Source: Prunus persica
Taxonomy: Eukaryota > Streptophyta > Magnoliopsida > Rosales > Rosaceae
NCBI RefSeq assembly: GCF_000346465.2
Contig: NC_034010.1
Location: forward strand, 20,490,335-20,554,334
DNA length: 64,000 bases
Direction of reading: 5' to 3'
In this document: piece after piece, positions 1 to 13,400 of the stretch
Layout of the letters: every line of letters starts with the position of its first letter
Position numbering within the stretch: the first letter of the stretch is position 1
The notes under the pieces: generated by a model
What the model was told of the DNA's origin: nothing
What the model saw: the letters and a program-made list of their open reading frames with translations, nothing else
Databases searched by the model: none
Translations under genes and position numbers: made by a program

Positions 1-1
1 C

Positions 2-230
2 TTCATCCCATCCATTGATATGAAAAATCCTCAATTTGAGCTCGGTTTAAGATTTCATAGTCGTGAAATCTTTAAGGCAACTGTGAGGAGGCATTCTGTC
101 CTAATTGGCAGAGAGCTTAAGTTTAAGGTGAATTTGTCCATAAGGTCTGAACTTGGCAGAGCTTCCCACAATGGCAATGCTTTCGTTGTCGACACTCCAT
201 CACAACTTCAATTCAATTGTTGAAGGAGGT
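2..230 (+). mobile_element. MULE (MuDR-type) transposase N-terminal fragment
   Basis: An open frame from 20 to 223 encodes a short peptide whose first half (NPQFELGLRFHSRE, then a basic stretch ending RELKFKVN) resembles the DNA-binding N-terminal domain of plant MuDR/MULE transposases. That domain usually opens with a 'P-F-G-F-S-F-A-V' pattern and a 'K' or 'R-KF' block. Only this part is visible; the window edge cuts the 5' side and the frame stops at 223, after which nothing transposase-like follows. It is most likely a decayed scrap rather than a gene. The family call rests on pattern resemblance only. Confidence 0.45.
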
Positions 231-1214
231 CTTTAGGGTTCACAATTGTTTGCAATATGGGACCAATTTTTGTAGAGTTAATTAATACCCATAAATTCTT
301 ATATGGACAAATGAACAAAGAAAATTGGCACATGGGAGCCACGTGTGCAAGTTTGACGACTATTGTTAGGGCTGGATGGAATCTAGGCAAAGTGAGACAC
401 TATATGGAGTTTCATAGGAGAAAGTGAGACATTTAGAGTTTCGGAGGGGAAACTAAGACTGAAATTGAGTTACAGGGAATATTTCAATAATTTAGCCTAA
501 AAATAAAGCTATATTGCTTGCAATCAAGATATAATATATTTTTTTCAAGTGGTTTAGAACAATGCTCTCTCCAAGAAAGGTTTTGCGTCCTAGCATAATA
601 CTTTTTTCAATGACAAAAATTTAGGGTGTAATTTTACAATAATGTAAAAAAATTTCAAACAAATTTATATTTAAACAAATTTATTTGAAATGAATCAACT
701 TATGCCACACGTCCATCGATCCACCTCCAACCAGCCACATGCCAACGAATATATATATATATATATATTTTTTAAATATGAAGTGGGTATATGCACATTT
801 GTTTCTATCTTTCTCATCATATGACGCTTTACTTGAAGCTCTCTAATTACATGCCATCACTATGACTCATGATGAGCAATGTTATGATTACGCTAGTACT
901 TAAAAAGAAGGTCCTTTGTTGTTTTTATTTTACATTTCAAAATTGTTAGTTGTTGTCCACTAAAAAAGGTTATTATCCTCAACAGTGTATATAAATCCAA
1001 GGATTTGATCAACATATGTTCGTACTTTGCTTGTTTTTGCTTAAGACTATAGAACAAATGTCGGATGGACAGGGAACAATTGTAATCAATAAGACAATAT
1101 GAATATCGTCTTTTGGATAATATCAATGCATAAAGTATCTTTTTTAGCTTTATCATTTGAAATGATTTATTTTTGCGCATATAAGAGTTTTTTTTCAGTT
1201 AAAATCTACAAAGA

Positions 1215-1325
1215 ACGGTGATTTCTCACACACACATAACTATAATGTCATAGGAATTCGAATCTGAGACTCATTATCTGCAAGTCAATGTCTTTTTTTC
1301 ACTGGGTTACCCGTTGACCTACACA
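1215..1325 (-). repeat. SINE-like fragment, family 1 copy a
   Basis: Read on the minus strand this carries a tRNA-type B-box-like GATTCGAAT element and ends in a run of the type TGTGTGAGAAATCAC. The same arrangement recurs at 11796-11900 with many substitutions, so it is a dispersed short repeat. The A box is weak. tRNA-derived SINE origin is inferred. Confidence 0.4.
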
Positions 1326-1394
1326 TAAATTAGGGTTTATTCAACCGTCTAATCAAGAGATATAATTTTATTTATTTATTTATTTATTTATATC

Positions 1395-1490
1395 TGTTTA
1401 ATATAAGAGATAATGATAAACGAGGGTTCGAATACAAAATCTTAATTATACATTGTTTTTAACCACTTGAACTACAAACGGCTTGCATCT
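1395..1490 (-). repeat. SINE-like fragment, family 2
   Basis: On the minus strand there is an A-box-like TAGTTCAAGTGGTTAA and, about 40 bases on, a B-box-like GTATTCGAACCC. This is the spacing expected of the tRNA-related head of a plant SINE. No target-site duplication was recognised. Confidence 0.4.
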
Positions 1491-2302
1491 AATTTAATTT
1501 AATTCATTTATTTATTTATTAACGTTTATGACAAGGAAATCAAAACGCATCAAATGAACAAAAAAAGGAAGACGGTATAAAATGACAAAAGAAAAACCAG
1601 ATAAAATGACCAAAAAAAGGAAGAAGAAGAAAGAGAACCAAAAGAAGACAAAAAATGAGAAGGGGTAAAAAGTGGAATATGACCTTTTATGAAACAGTTG
1701 CGTTTGCAGGAAGATAATTCGAGCGCTCAGCAACGGCCCCAAACGGCCAAGACGTGTAATTAAACAAGAAAAAGAAAAGAAAAGTCCAAATCCCAAAATA
1801 ATAATAAAAAAACCGATAACGATAAATTGAAAGCAGAGAGAGGGTCGCTGTGCGCTGGCCTACAAAGGCTTTGAATGCTCGCTGGCTTTCGTTTTCAGTC
1901 TGCAAATCTTGTGGAGGCAAAGCCACAAACCACAACGCTAGCTAGCCAGAGTGATGAGCCCGAGAGAGCCACATTTAAAGCCACAAACAAACACACCCAC
2001 CCACACTACTATGAGTGAGAGAGAATAGGAAAAAGGGAAAAATATAATTCGAATTTAATCGTTTAAATAAAGATCGCACAAGCTTCGGTTTCTTCGTTTC
2101 GTCTTTGCAACTCTTCGTCTTTTCTTCGTTTCTTTTTCTCTCCGATCCCTAATTCGCCCACCTTCTCCACCTCCAATTTATCTGGTAATGCTATTTTCTT
2201 TGTCGCGCGCGCTTTGATCGTTTCGAATTTTGTTGGATCATTTTTTGTTGAATTTTCCTTTTTGATTGGGTTTTAGGGAGATTGTGTTTGGAATCCAGGA
2301 AC

Positions 2303-5300
2303 ATGGGGTTGATTTCGGGGATTCTGATGGGGATGGTCTTCGGGATTGCATTGATGGCCGGGTGGCGTCACATGATGAGGTACCGAAGCACCAAGCGAGT
2401 CGCTAAGGTATGGTTATGATTTTTGCTTATTTTTTTTTTTTAACGGTTATTTTGTTTTCGTTTACGATTTGATTGCATTCATTCTTTGTTCTTGTTGTTA
2501 CTTACGTTGGAGAATTGAATTGTTGTGTGAAAACTGGGAAAGTAATTTTCTTGTAACTTTGGTGGAAATGGCTGAAGTAGAGTTAATTTTTGGGTGGTAT
2601 GGTTCTCTGGAGATTTGCATTGTCCACTTTTGCTCCGAAATTGTTGGGATATGGAAGTCAGATGCATAGGAAAAAGAACAACAATCTTTGACGAAATTTC
2701 TTTGGGATTGGTATATGATTTTGCAAATTAGTGGAATAAAAATGGTTGGACAACTGACTAGTGGTTGCAAAAGTTAAACAAGTATTAGACGGAGAAGTTC
2801 GTATTGGACTGAGAAACTGATTAAGATTGAACTGCTTTTCTGAGACTAACACTTTGCTTATCATTGTCTAAAGAACAACCACCACACAAAGTCGGGTAGG
2901 CATGTTCACTAGTTTTCCCTGCAAGTGGATAAGTTGAACGCATATGGTTGCTTGGAAGTGGAATTATTTCTGGGGAAGAATAGCATGTTGTCAGAGTACC
3001 AGTAGACAGATTTTTAAAAAAAATTTTATAAAGGAGTACCAGGAGGCAACTTAGCGTGGGGATTGAAAAAAAAAAATCATATATTTGGTAATGGAGTTTG
3101 ATTTGTGGGTAACTGACTAATTCTGTGTTTAGTGAAAAATACTCAGTTGGACTGTCATCCTTGAGAGACGTAAGTTTTGTGGGGACTTCATACTGAACCT
3201 TTAACCTTTGACATCATCTTTCTTTCCTAGTCTTAAAGGGGTAGGGGTGGAGTTGGGATGGTTCAATTTTAGAATGTTATGAAGAAATTGAAATAGATCC
3301 TTCTATGCACACGTTCTTTGTAAGCCACTTATAAGCTTTGCACTTTTAACCTTCAATATGAAGATGCATTTGGAGACCAATAATTTATTTTTCTTATGTT
3401 TATGCGCATGTGTTGTGTACATAAAACTAATTGCTTGTTTAGTCCGATGCATAAGCTGATTAATAGGTTGCTCATTTTTCAGTAATAAACCTGATATAAA
3501 ATCTTTTTATACTGCTATTTTCATGAAATGGGCCATTAGTAGTTGGAACTAGAGTCATCTTATTATGCTTACCTGGTCACACGATCATATTTCTCTTCTT
3601 TTTATTCTCACATTCATCATAAATCTGGATTGACTTCTTAATTTTTTCAAAATTATTATATTCATATTTGGTTATGGCAATTTTGGCACTGTACCCCACA
3701 TGGATTCACTTACTAAAGTTGTTCATTGTTTTTTTTTTTTTTCCTGCATTGGCAATAGTAGTATAGGTCTTGTAGTTGTAATACTTGAAATGTTTTATAC
3801 GAAACTTTAGACTATTTGGATGTGTTTCAGTCTTTCCTTATGAACTATTTTACCTTGCCTTAATATTTACTTCTTTTTTTTACCATTTGCAGGCAGTTGA
3901 CATAAAACTCCTTGGATCACTAAACAGAGACGATTTGAAGAAAATATGCGGGGACAATTTTCCTGAATGGATATCTTTCCCCGTCTTTGAACAGGTTTTC
4001 TTTTTGTAATTTATATTAAGTTACTGTTCTTAATAATTATTCAGTTTTCCAATAGTACACCTTCAGTTATCATTTATAATTGCATTACTTTGGTTCACTC
4101 TTTCAGGTGAAATGGTTGAATAAGCAACTGACCAAATTGTGGCCATATGTTGCAGATGTAAGATTTTATTTGCTTTACATATACACGTGCATAAGATTAA
4201 CAGTAAATTAATGCATTTGCACGAAATTTTTTTTTTAAACACTAACCTTGCGGCTGTTGCATGTATTTATTCAGGCTGCAGAAATGGTGATAAAAGATTC
4301 TGTTGAGCCACTATTGGAAGAATACCGACCGACCGGAATTACTTCATTGAAGTTCAGCAAACTGTCTCTTGGTACTGTGGCACCCAAAATTGAAGGTATG
4401 TAGTTATATGGTGATTACGCATAATATGGAAATCCGCTTATTTTCCAATCTTTCTAAATGAGCATTATGAATATCTTCCAAGTCTTGTGTGATTAACTTG
4501 TACAGGTATTCGTGTTCAAAGCCTCAAGAAAGGTCAAATTACAATGGACATTGATTTTCGTTGGGGTGGTGATCCAAACATCGTATTAGGTGTTGAAGCT
4601 GCACTCGTTGCCTCAATTCCCATTCAGGTTTGATTTATCAACAATTTGGATGACATACTTCTGAAGAAACTTTTCTTTGGTTTTGGACTGTGTCCCCTTC
4701 TTTTTTTTTTTTTTTTTTTTTTTTTCTAACAATCAATCTTTGTTTTCCCCCTTTTTTTGCAATATCAAATCTTAGCATAAGTTTTAGTTTTATGAGTTTT
4801 GTGTTATATCTTCTACAGCTGAAGGATCTTCAAGTTTTTACTGTTGTTCGTGTAATTTTCCAACTTGCTGAAGAGATCCCTTGTGTATCTGCAGTTGTTG
4901 TTGCTCTACTTGCAGAGGTAAATTAATGATTATTTTGTGAAGTCCATACATTTCTCGAAGTGGTTAAAAGCGAACCTCATTGATGTTAGCTTGATATAAA
5001 TTGTTGGCCCATTCCATAAAAACTTAACTTTTGGGGTCTTGTTGCTGGACAAAGACTTATTTTATTTCTTTCTTTTCCATGATTGATTTCTTTTTTCCTC
5101 TTCATTTTTCTATGTATGGCGTGTGTACAGTAGCACCAAGTTGGTGCTTTTCCAGTAAAGTCTTTATCCATAAAAAATGATGGCTCCAACATCATCTAGA
5201 GATATTTATTGAAAGTATCAGACGTTGGATGGAGAGTTTCTCTATAAAGTTATATTTTTGTTTTTCTTTGGTTTATTTTCTGATGCCTTGTTCACTGAAA

Positions 5301-8300
5301 TGTGATTTTCTTGGAGTTTAGTCATTCCGCCTCAAAGCACATGTGTGGATGCAACATTGTTAATAGATGTCACGCTGGATGGAAATTCTATATTGAAACC
5401 TTTTTATTAATTTGGTTAACAACTTTTTTACGACTCAGAAAAAGCTTTTTCACATTGACCCTTTAGTTGTAAAGCAAATCAGTTCGCACAAGTTTTGGTT
5501 AAGAGACCATTCTGATCAATTTTTTATTTATTTTATTTTCTGTTCATTTGAACTCCATCTTATACTAATGTACTGATCTGAGCCATCCATCCAAGCATAA
5601 TTTGTAATTACCAATTTGGTTAATCTGTGTTGTCTTAAGTCCATTCATCATCTTATAATATGGTTGATTACAAATATTGAACGGTGATACAAGTTTATGA
5701 AGGATCGTTATGTTGGTGAATGTATGCCCCTTATCTAAAACAATTCATTTATGAGAGACAGCAAGCTACTGTTATCTCAGTATCTTTCTTTTTTCAATAC
5801 CAACACTCCCGTGTTGGATCAAATGAAAAGCCAGTTAAGAAGAATGTGGAGTGAGAAGTGGGCTCATAGTTCATACTCTAGCATCATTTTTTTTTTGCTG
5901 ATCTTAGTTTAGCCTCAAGTTATCATATCTTGGAGAGAGACTGGAATGTTTTATAATTATGTAATGAACATATTTACACTTTTCCAATTCTTTTGTAAAT
6001 TGACCAATTCTTGTTACATCCAATCAGCCGAAGCCTAGAATTGATTATACTCTGAAGGCTGTTGGCGGAAGCTTGACAGCCCTCCCTGGAATTTCAGATA
6101 TGATTGATGTAAGTTTCATGATTTTTATTAGAAGTTACTATCTTTTGGAGTTGTTTGTACGTTTCTAGACTCATTATGCTGTTCACAACGCATTTGCTAG
6201 GATACTGTGGAATCGATTGTCACAGACATGCTCCAGTGGCCACATAGAATTGTTGTTCCAATTGGTGGTGTGCCTGTTGACACAAGGTAATTTTGAATTG
6301 TTTTTGTTGTTGTGCTCTTCTTCTTAGTATACTCGTTGGTATAACCTGATATTATCGTATCTCAGAAAATTCATAAAATCTAGTTCAATACTGATGGGGG
6401 GATTTTCCCCTTTCACCTATTGATTGCAAGATAGAATGCATGAGATTGTTCAGTAGCTCTTTTAGTTATACAAGAGTGTTAGGAATTACCACTGCTCTGA
6501 AAACCGGACTTGGCTGGTCGAGTAAACTGGGTTAAACTAGAAATTGGCTGGGTTGCCAAGAACCAATCAATTTATTTGTGAGTCGATTGACCCAATCAAG
6601 AACTTCACCAATTCAATTAGAGTTTACCTTTACATTAAAAAACTTTTGGTTATGGTCACATAGGTCTTAACCCAGGCTTTATTTGTTCTCTAATTTATTA
6701 TGCACATTTCTCTCTCTCTCTCTCTCTCTAATATAATGGAAACAGTGAAAAAAAGTAATAATTTGTTTTTGAGAAACCTAAATATTTAATATTTGGAGAC
6801 AAAGTACAATTAACATTGCAGAAACAAATTTTTTTTTATCCAAAATTGCTTACTCAGCAATAAAAGTATTTATCTAACACGATAAATGTTTATAATTATA
6901 TTTGATCATTTATTTTAATGCTAAAAAGATAATAAACGTATAGATATACATATTTGTATGTTTACTGCATCATCACAGTTCAACCATTGTTGAACCTCTG
7001 ACCCTTAAGCTTTCCCCTCTGGTTGATTGCCAATCCGGTTTTAGAATATTTTGGTAATCACTTTTATTTTTTACTTTAAGGGTTGTATCTATGACACTTC
7101 TTTTTTCGGGTTATGCAGCGAATTGGAGCTTAAACCTCAAGGAAAGCTCACCTTGACTGTAGTGAGAGCAAATGACTTAAAGAACATGGAAATGATTGGA
7201 AAATCCGACCCTTATGTTGTTGTCTACATTCGTCCATTATTCAAGGTTAAGACTAAGGTCATTGATAACAATCTGAATCCTGTTTGGGATCAAACGTTCG
7301 AGTTGATTGCAGAAGACAAGGAGACTCAATCACTTATTCTTGAGGTTATACCACTATCACTCAGCCTTTCTTTATCGCTCGGGCCTTGATTTTTTTGCTG
7401 CTTTATTATTTCTGAACATGGTAATTGGCTTGTATCTATATCTTCTTGGATCTAGCATGTTTATAATGAATCTTTATCTTCTTGGTGGTATTTTATGCAG
7501 CTAACTTTTGTCGAAGAGTGCAATACTAGGTTGTATGAAATTTGTCCCAATTTCACTTTATAAATCATGAAAGTGTGCTTTAGCAAACCAAAAAAAAAAA
7601 AATCATGATAGTGTATTTAAGAAAACCAACATGTGTTGGCTCTCATAATTGGAGGTGTACTTTGTGTATATATACTTATCTATTTTCATATGCATGGAAT
7701 TGAATACTCCTTGCTGATTTTAATAGTGCACGTGCTTAACAGATCCACATATGAAATTCTTGAGTACGTGCATACTTGAAAGCATAAAAGTTCTGAATCA
7801 TTAATCCCCACAATGGACTGCAGGCCAATTTTTGAAACCAAGATCCCTAATCAGAACTTTTCATTTTATTTAGGACTCTGGTATTATGGATATGTTATGA
7901 GTAAACTCAAATAAATCTTTTCTTAGCGTGGAAATGAAAACACAGACTAATGTTCATCAAATTTTCGAACAGGTTTTTGATAAGGACATCGGGCAAGACA
8001 AGCGATTGGGAGTGACAAAATTACCTTTGATTGACCTGGAAGCAGAAACTGTGAAAGAGATTGAACTGAGATTGCAGCCATCACTTAACATGCTAAAAAT
8101 AAAAGAAAAGAAGGATAGAGGAACTATTACTATCAAGGTAAGGGTTCAATACATGAACCTTTCAGATGCGCTTCAATTACATTAAACCTAACTTGCCTTT
8201 CATTTGTTGTTCTTTTTCTAACTTGCCTCTAAAGATTTTTTGAAGTATATTGGGTCATATTTTCAGGTCTTTTACCATGAATTTAACAAGGAAGAGCAGT

Positions 8301-8715
8301 TGATTTCTTTAGAGGAAGAGAAGAGGATCTTAGAAGAAGAAAGCAACTGAAAGAAGCAGAGTTATAGGCAGCACATGGATGCACTTGATGTGCAGCTTCA
8401 GTGGTTGGATCTGGTGTTGGATTGGTGGGTACTGGCCTTGGTGCTGGGGCTGGGCTCGTGGGAAGTGGCGTTACCGCTGGAGCTGGGCTTGTGGGAAGTG
8501 GCGTTACTGCCGGAGCTGGGCTTGTGGGGACTGGCGTTAATTCTGGGGTTGGAATGGTCGGGAGTGGCTTCGGAGCTGTTGGTAGTGGCCTTAGCAAAGC
8601 CGGGAAGTTCATGGGTAGGACCATCACCGGGCAATCGAGTCATTCAAGGAGAAGAAGTGGGTCTACAACTCCAGTGGGTAGTGTCCAAGAAAATGGTGGT
8701 GCAAAGCCACGGTAA
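2303..8715 (+). CDS. NTMC2T4: SMP- and C2-domain lipid-binding protein, NTMC2T4/CLB type (frameshifted last exon)
   Basis: Eleven coding exons fit GT-AG rules and keep phase: 2303-2407, 3893-3994, 4107-4157, 4275-4395, 4506-4627, 4819-4917, 6028-6108, 6201-6286, 7119-7344, 7973-8137 and 8267-8715. A 5'UTR intron is likely at 2185-2276. The protein has an N-terminal membrane anchor (residues about 1-22), an SMP/synaptotagmin-like lipid-transfer domain (about 65-240) and one C2 domain with aspartates in GKSDPY and FDKDIGQD. The tail is glycine-rich with 11-residue [15 protein letters not shown] repeats. It matches Arabidopsis NTMC2T4 (At3g61050, 'CLB') as I remember it. Such proteins bind lipids in a Ca2+-dependent way at ER-linked membranes. 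In the last exon the frame stops at 8350. The conserved tail continues in another frame from about 8393 to the TAA at 8715, which needs four single-base losses between 8337 and 8392. This is a sequence error or a genuine truncation. An AATAAA lies at 8961. Confidence 0.88.
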
Positions 8716-9335
8716 TGTGCCTGCATTTGCTTTGCTGATGATATGCTAAATCGTGTGAATTGAGTCAATTGACCTTGTGAATTGTAGGCTTTAATGAATA
8801 GATATACTCGCCTTGCTTCTATTTCAACACTCTTCTTAAATTCTTTTCTTTGTTCTAATTTTGAAAATGATAATAGGTATTGGTTTATTTCCACCTCTTT
8901 CCTCTGTGTATCATCCCCATCCTGTATTCTTGTTTGTCTTTCTACCTTACTGGAACTTGTAATAAAATCTTGAATATTTGTACAAATTTATCATTTGGCT
9001 TTTTGAGCAATTTAGGGCCAGCTAGGGTGAGCCTAGGTTGGTGTTCTTGAGTTAAAAGAGAACAAATTATTAGGGCTTGCCTTGTTTGCTGCTGTCATAA
9101 AATAATGCAAACATTTTGGCACTTTGATGTACTGTGCCTCTCACATGATACTCACAGGACAAGAAGGGCCAAAAGTAATAATAGGTCAAATGCTGCATTA
9201 ATTAATTATTTATTTATGTTTTTAACCACCTAGGCATAAATTCACATGGACATTATTGGCAGACTGGCTGGCAGTACAGAGAGTACAGGTCATCTAGTCC
9301 ATGACTTGCATTAAGTGAACGGCAGTGTACAGTCC

Positions 9336-9381
<46 letters not shown>

Positions 9382-9739
9382 AGGTGACAAACAAGGTTAG
9401 CTCTTTATTTGTACTGCACCTTCTTTAATCTGCTGCTCTAGCCTCGTGACCTTGTTGTACAGTCCTACTCTCAAGCCCCCGTGAATTTTTTTAATTTTAA
9501 CCAGATATGCCCAATAAGCTTTTACCTGTTAACTTACCAAAATTAGGAATAGTTCTTGGGTGAGGCTGCCTCAAACATATACCTTTCTGTGTACGTCAAT
9601 GATGTGGTCTTATGTTACCTTCGAAAGCATAAACATAAACTCGTGTGCCTAGAGTTACGACATCTCCTATACAAGAACAATGGGTAATTCAAAAACATGA
9701 CTTACGAACTCTAGTGTAAGAATAACTACTCTTAATTAC
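8716..9739. other. 3'UTR and gene-free spacer
   Basis: The first ~250 bases are the probable 3'UTR of the preceding gene, with AATAAA at 8961-8966. The rest has no supported gene. An (AT)n microsatellite of about 40 bases occupies 9340-9379. Confidence 0.6.
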
Positions 9740-9742
9740 TTA

Positions 9743-11022
9743 GGGCTCGTTTGGTACACCGTATTAGACTCTGGATAGGAGTAAATAGTCTATGTCAGGT
9801 GTTTGGTGTCAACTTGTATTATTTAATTACCCGACTATTTTATACGGGTTGGGCTTTTAATACTCTCCTTACCTGACTAACTAATACAACACACACACCC
9901 CGGTTTAGATAATACATGCTTAATTATACGGCTAGGAAAAAAGAATACGCGTTCTACGAAAAAAATCAGACGCTCTTTTCATCTTCTTCTCCCTAGGATT
10001 GTTCTCTACTATCTTCTCCACAGATTATTTTCTTCACTCTTCTCCAGGTATCCATCTCTCACTCTCTCTCTTTTTCATACTCTCTCCAATATGCTTTATA
10101 TATTTCAAATTTTTAGTGGAAATTAGGTTATGAATTTTTTTTTTGGCATTTTTTTTAATCGAATGTTTTCTTTGTATGTGATATAGTGATTCGACGTTGT
10201 GGGAATATTTAGATTGTTGGTATTAAACAGAGTATCGCCAGTTTTCGTCCAAAAACAAACAACTGTGCTAATGTTGGTAGTTTAGTTGAATACATACATA
10301 TCTGATGACTAGGAGAGCAAAATTACAAAATTAAAATTGTATGAACCTGAATTCTAGGAACCATTTTTTTTTTCTTTGTCAATTGCTATTAGAAAAGCAA
10401 AGATGGGCTTGTCTATTAATAACCAAATTAAGGCACTATGGCTAATTTTGGAGAAAACAAGTGATGAAAAAACATTCCTGACAATGGATGGTGCTATGAG
10501 AAAAGCATTTGTTCTTCTCTTACTTGGGGCGAGGGAATTGTGATTCACTCTTTGATGTAGTTTGGTTTATGAACAACTTTCTCTTTTGCTCTTATCACCT
10601 TAATATGTGATCACTTTGAATTATACATTATTTGGTACTGTTTTTATTAACGTATGCAAGTATGTTGGAATTTTTATGAGATACTACAATTATGATAATG
10701 GGTTATATGAAAAAAAATCTTGGCAAAAACAATTGAAAAACAAATCTTGTCATATGAATCTTACCAAAAAAAAATTTGTGTCATTTGAATCTCAATTTCC
10801 ATTAAAATTATCAAAGATTTTTTAAATTTTTTTTATTTATAAATAGTTTGATATGATGTTATCCGAAACATCACCAAATACAGTATAACTTAGTCAGATT
10901 ATTTATCCGGAACAGCACCAAACGCCTTATAATATTATAGATAAATAGTCAGTACTCTCCGGAACAGATTAATACTATCCGACAGAAATTAGTCAGTACA
11001 ATTCGACGTACCAAACGAGCCC
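9743..11022. mobile_element. non-autonomous TIR transposon, PIF/Harbinger-like
   Basis: The ends are inverted repeats that share GGGCTCGTTTGGTAC, read inward from each side. The element is flanked by TTA at 9740-9742 and TTA at 11023-11025. A 3-bp TTA target duplication with GGG-starting termini fits PIF/Harbinger (Tourist-like) elements. Subterminal sequences rich in 'ataatagtc/gactatt' motifs add to the inverted symmetry. No transposase frame is intact; the longest interior frames (10354-10548 minus, 10607-10825 plus) resemble nothing I recognise. Confidence 0.7.
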
Positions 11023-11025
11023 TTA

Positions 11026-13080
11026 ATGATAATTACTCAGCAACACGAGACTATTTAGAAACTTTCCGGCTTAGTAAAACATTAAAAAACAAAAAGGTTA
11101 AATACAATATTAGAAAAAAGTAATAATAAGTAAAAGAGGAGGAAGCTTGGCGATGAAAACACGTGACACGTGGTACATATCTTGAAAAATCCTGAAGAGA
11201 ATATATTCACGTTGAACTGTGAAATAAAAATATCACAAGTTCCTTGATTTTTTATTTATTCTTATTTTTATTTTTTTGGTCAAAGAGATGCTAAGTTCCT
11301 TGTTATAATAAAAAGCCAACAATTAGTCCTATATCTAAATTCTAAAATATAATAAAAATCTCAAAAGACCCCCACAAATTTAATAATTAGTTTATAATAA
11401 TATTGTTTTGTTTGAGATCATCATCACCACCCCACAAACGGCGTCGTCGGAACCACAGTGGTCTGGGAAATATCACTCTGTCTTTCTCTCACGGGGGTCA
11501 GGGCCCCCCCGGCAAGCGTGGGTTCGACTTTTCTCAGAAAATATAAAATAATGAATAATCTGACCGTATAAAATAATGTGTGGGGCTCACTCGATCTCAG
11601 TCTCTCGCTCGTCAGTCACTGCATCAACTTTTTGCTTTGTTTTTTTCCTTTTGACCTCTTCCTCTAACGTAAGCTGCAAAGTCTACGGTCAGATTCCCTT
11701 TACCAAGTTGCGAAAGTCAAAATCATAATTACTAAATTACCCCTGGATATTTCCCAGATTTTTTTTAGAAAATACAATCGATATTCTAAACTACAAGAGA
11801 GAGTGATTTCTCACACACTATCAAAATGTTATAGAAATTTGTATATAAGACTATAACAAGTCAATGTCTTTTACCATTGATCAGACCCGTTGGCCCATAT
11901 TTTTAAATAGCGTAACGTTGATATTTTGTTAACGTAGAGACAAAGAACTTGAACGAAAAAAAGAAAGCCCTAGTATTTACAAAGAAAAACCAGTCATTCA
12001 CAACCCTTGTTTTTTTTGGCATTCCTCATGTGAGGGCATTATTAGGGAAGGAGAACCAAAAAAAACTTGTTTGGTCTAATAGCATTGAATATCGATTTTG
12101 TTTGAGAATAGTTTCATATGCGCGACGGGTCATTATCTACTAATGTATTTGAGTGTAGTGGGTCTTACACATGTTTAGCCACTTACGAAAACTCCAATAT
12201 CCTTTGACTAATTTTGTATGCTTTTGTTCGAAGTAATCAACCAATAAAATATTTAGGTTAACCTTTTTCTACTCTTTAAGTTACTTGTTCTAGACTTTGA
12301 AGATTGTAACTTGTGTTTGAAACTTTGAACATCAACGACTAACAACGCTTACAAAATTAGAGTTTCAAGGTTTTTTTTTTTTTTTGGGGTCAAATTCAAA
12401 GGACCAAAAAGGGCCTATCACAAAGGGCAGCAATTAAGCAGATGCAGCTCGCAGACCTTTTGCAAGAGAAAGTCTAAGCCTATATTCACAGGACCACATG
12501 AGATCGCACACAAACAACAACAACAGACATACACTCTACTCTATACTTGAATATAAAAATAAAAAATTTCCAATACATTTTTTTTTCTTCTTTGTTTGAC
12601 TATTTTTTACTTTGGTCTCCTTCATTTCGATTTTCACGATTTAATCTTGTAATTTTGTTTAACCCATAATCAATTCCAGAAAATGTAGAATTGTTAAAAG
12701 AAAAATATATATAGACAAATTGATTATGTTTTGGGTTGAATGCAACGATTTTAAAGACGTATTAAATTTACATATTATCGTATCGAATAGTTACATATAA
12801 CCGTATCGAATTTTGTATATTAATATGAAAAAATTTACAATTTGAATTTGATTACAAGACAAATTGAAATATAAAACTAAATTTACCAAAATCAAAATGA
12901 CAGAACCCAATTTAATAAGTGAGTAAAATTAGGGTGAAAAAAATATGTAACTCAACCCATAAAATTTGCCGACCTCTCAAACTCAGAAAACAACAAAACG
13001 AAGCTAAAAAAAGCACACTGCCCCCAACCACGCGCTTCCCCCAGCGCGTTAGATCCGTATTCCCCCTAGTGGACCCCCCA
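11026..13080. other. gene-free AT-rich spacer
   Basis: No coding region is supported. It holds a SINE-like fragment (11796-11900) and long A/T runs. A locally GC-rich patch at about 11425-11520 includes a C run, with no gene signature around it. Confidence 0.55.
11796..11900 (-). repeat. SINE-like fragment, family 1 copy b
   Basis: It shares the order and much of the sequence of 1215-1325: a GTGATTTCTCACACAC block, then ATGT-ATAG, then CAAGTCAATGTCTTTT, then CCCGTTGGCC. The two copies are clearly related but diverged, as expected of an old dispersed short repeat. Confidence 0.4.
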
Positions 13081-13083
13081 ACC

Positions 13084-13260
13084 CACGTGGCTGACCAAAG
13101 GTAGCGCGTAAGATAACAGTAACAACCAGAAAACTACCTATCCTCCAGACTATCACAGTCATCCCTCGGACAGCTGTAAACGAAAAATGACCACCCAATA
13201 GAAAACAAGCCCGTGGAAAAGTATCAAGCTTATTGGACCGTCGGCGTATATAATCACAGC
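13084..13260 (+). promoter_or_regulatory. probable promoter of the receptor-like kinase: G-box and TATA box
   Basis: A G-box core CACGTG lies at 13084-13089 in the context CCCACGTGGC, typical of bZIP/bHLH binding sites. A TATA-like GTATATAATC lies near 13245, about 150 bases upstream of the ATG at 13401. Both are read directly; activity is inferred. Confidence 0.4.
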
Positions 13261-13400
13261 CATTTCAGTTCTTAATTTCTCTTACCTTCCATTTTCAGTG
13301 GACTATCCATACTTGAAGCCTACTCTCGAACAAACTCCACACTCAAAATGACTGGTTTAACTAACTAAAACGCCCCTCCGTTTCCCTCTTATTTACAACC

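Larger units (their letters stand above)
231..2100. other. gene-free upstream region of the NTMC2T4-like gene
   Basis: No coding region is supported. The stretch is AT-rich, holds an (AT)n microsatellite at about 749-768 and two SINE-like fragments (listed separately). The final ~250 bases are C/T-rich and probably contain the promoter and transcription start of the gene that begins at 2303. Confidence 0.6.

Noticed and set aside
8375..8749. 124-codon frame over the NTMC2T4 tail
   Set aside because: It is an out-of-frame reading of the glycine-repeat tail, rich in Trp and Leu; the conserved peptide is in the frame ending at 8715.
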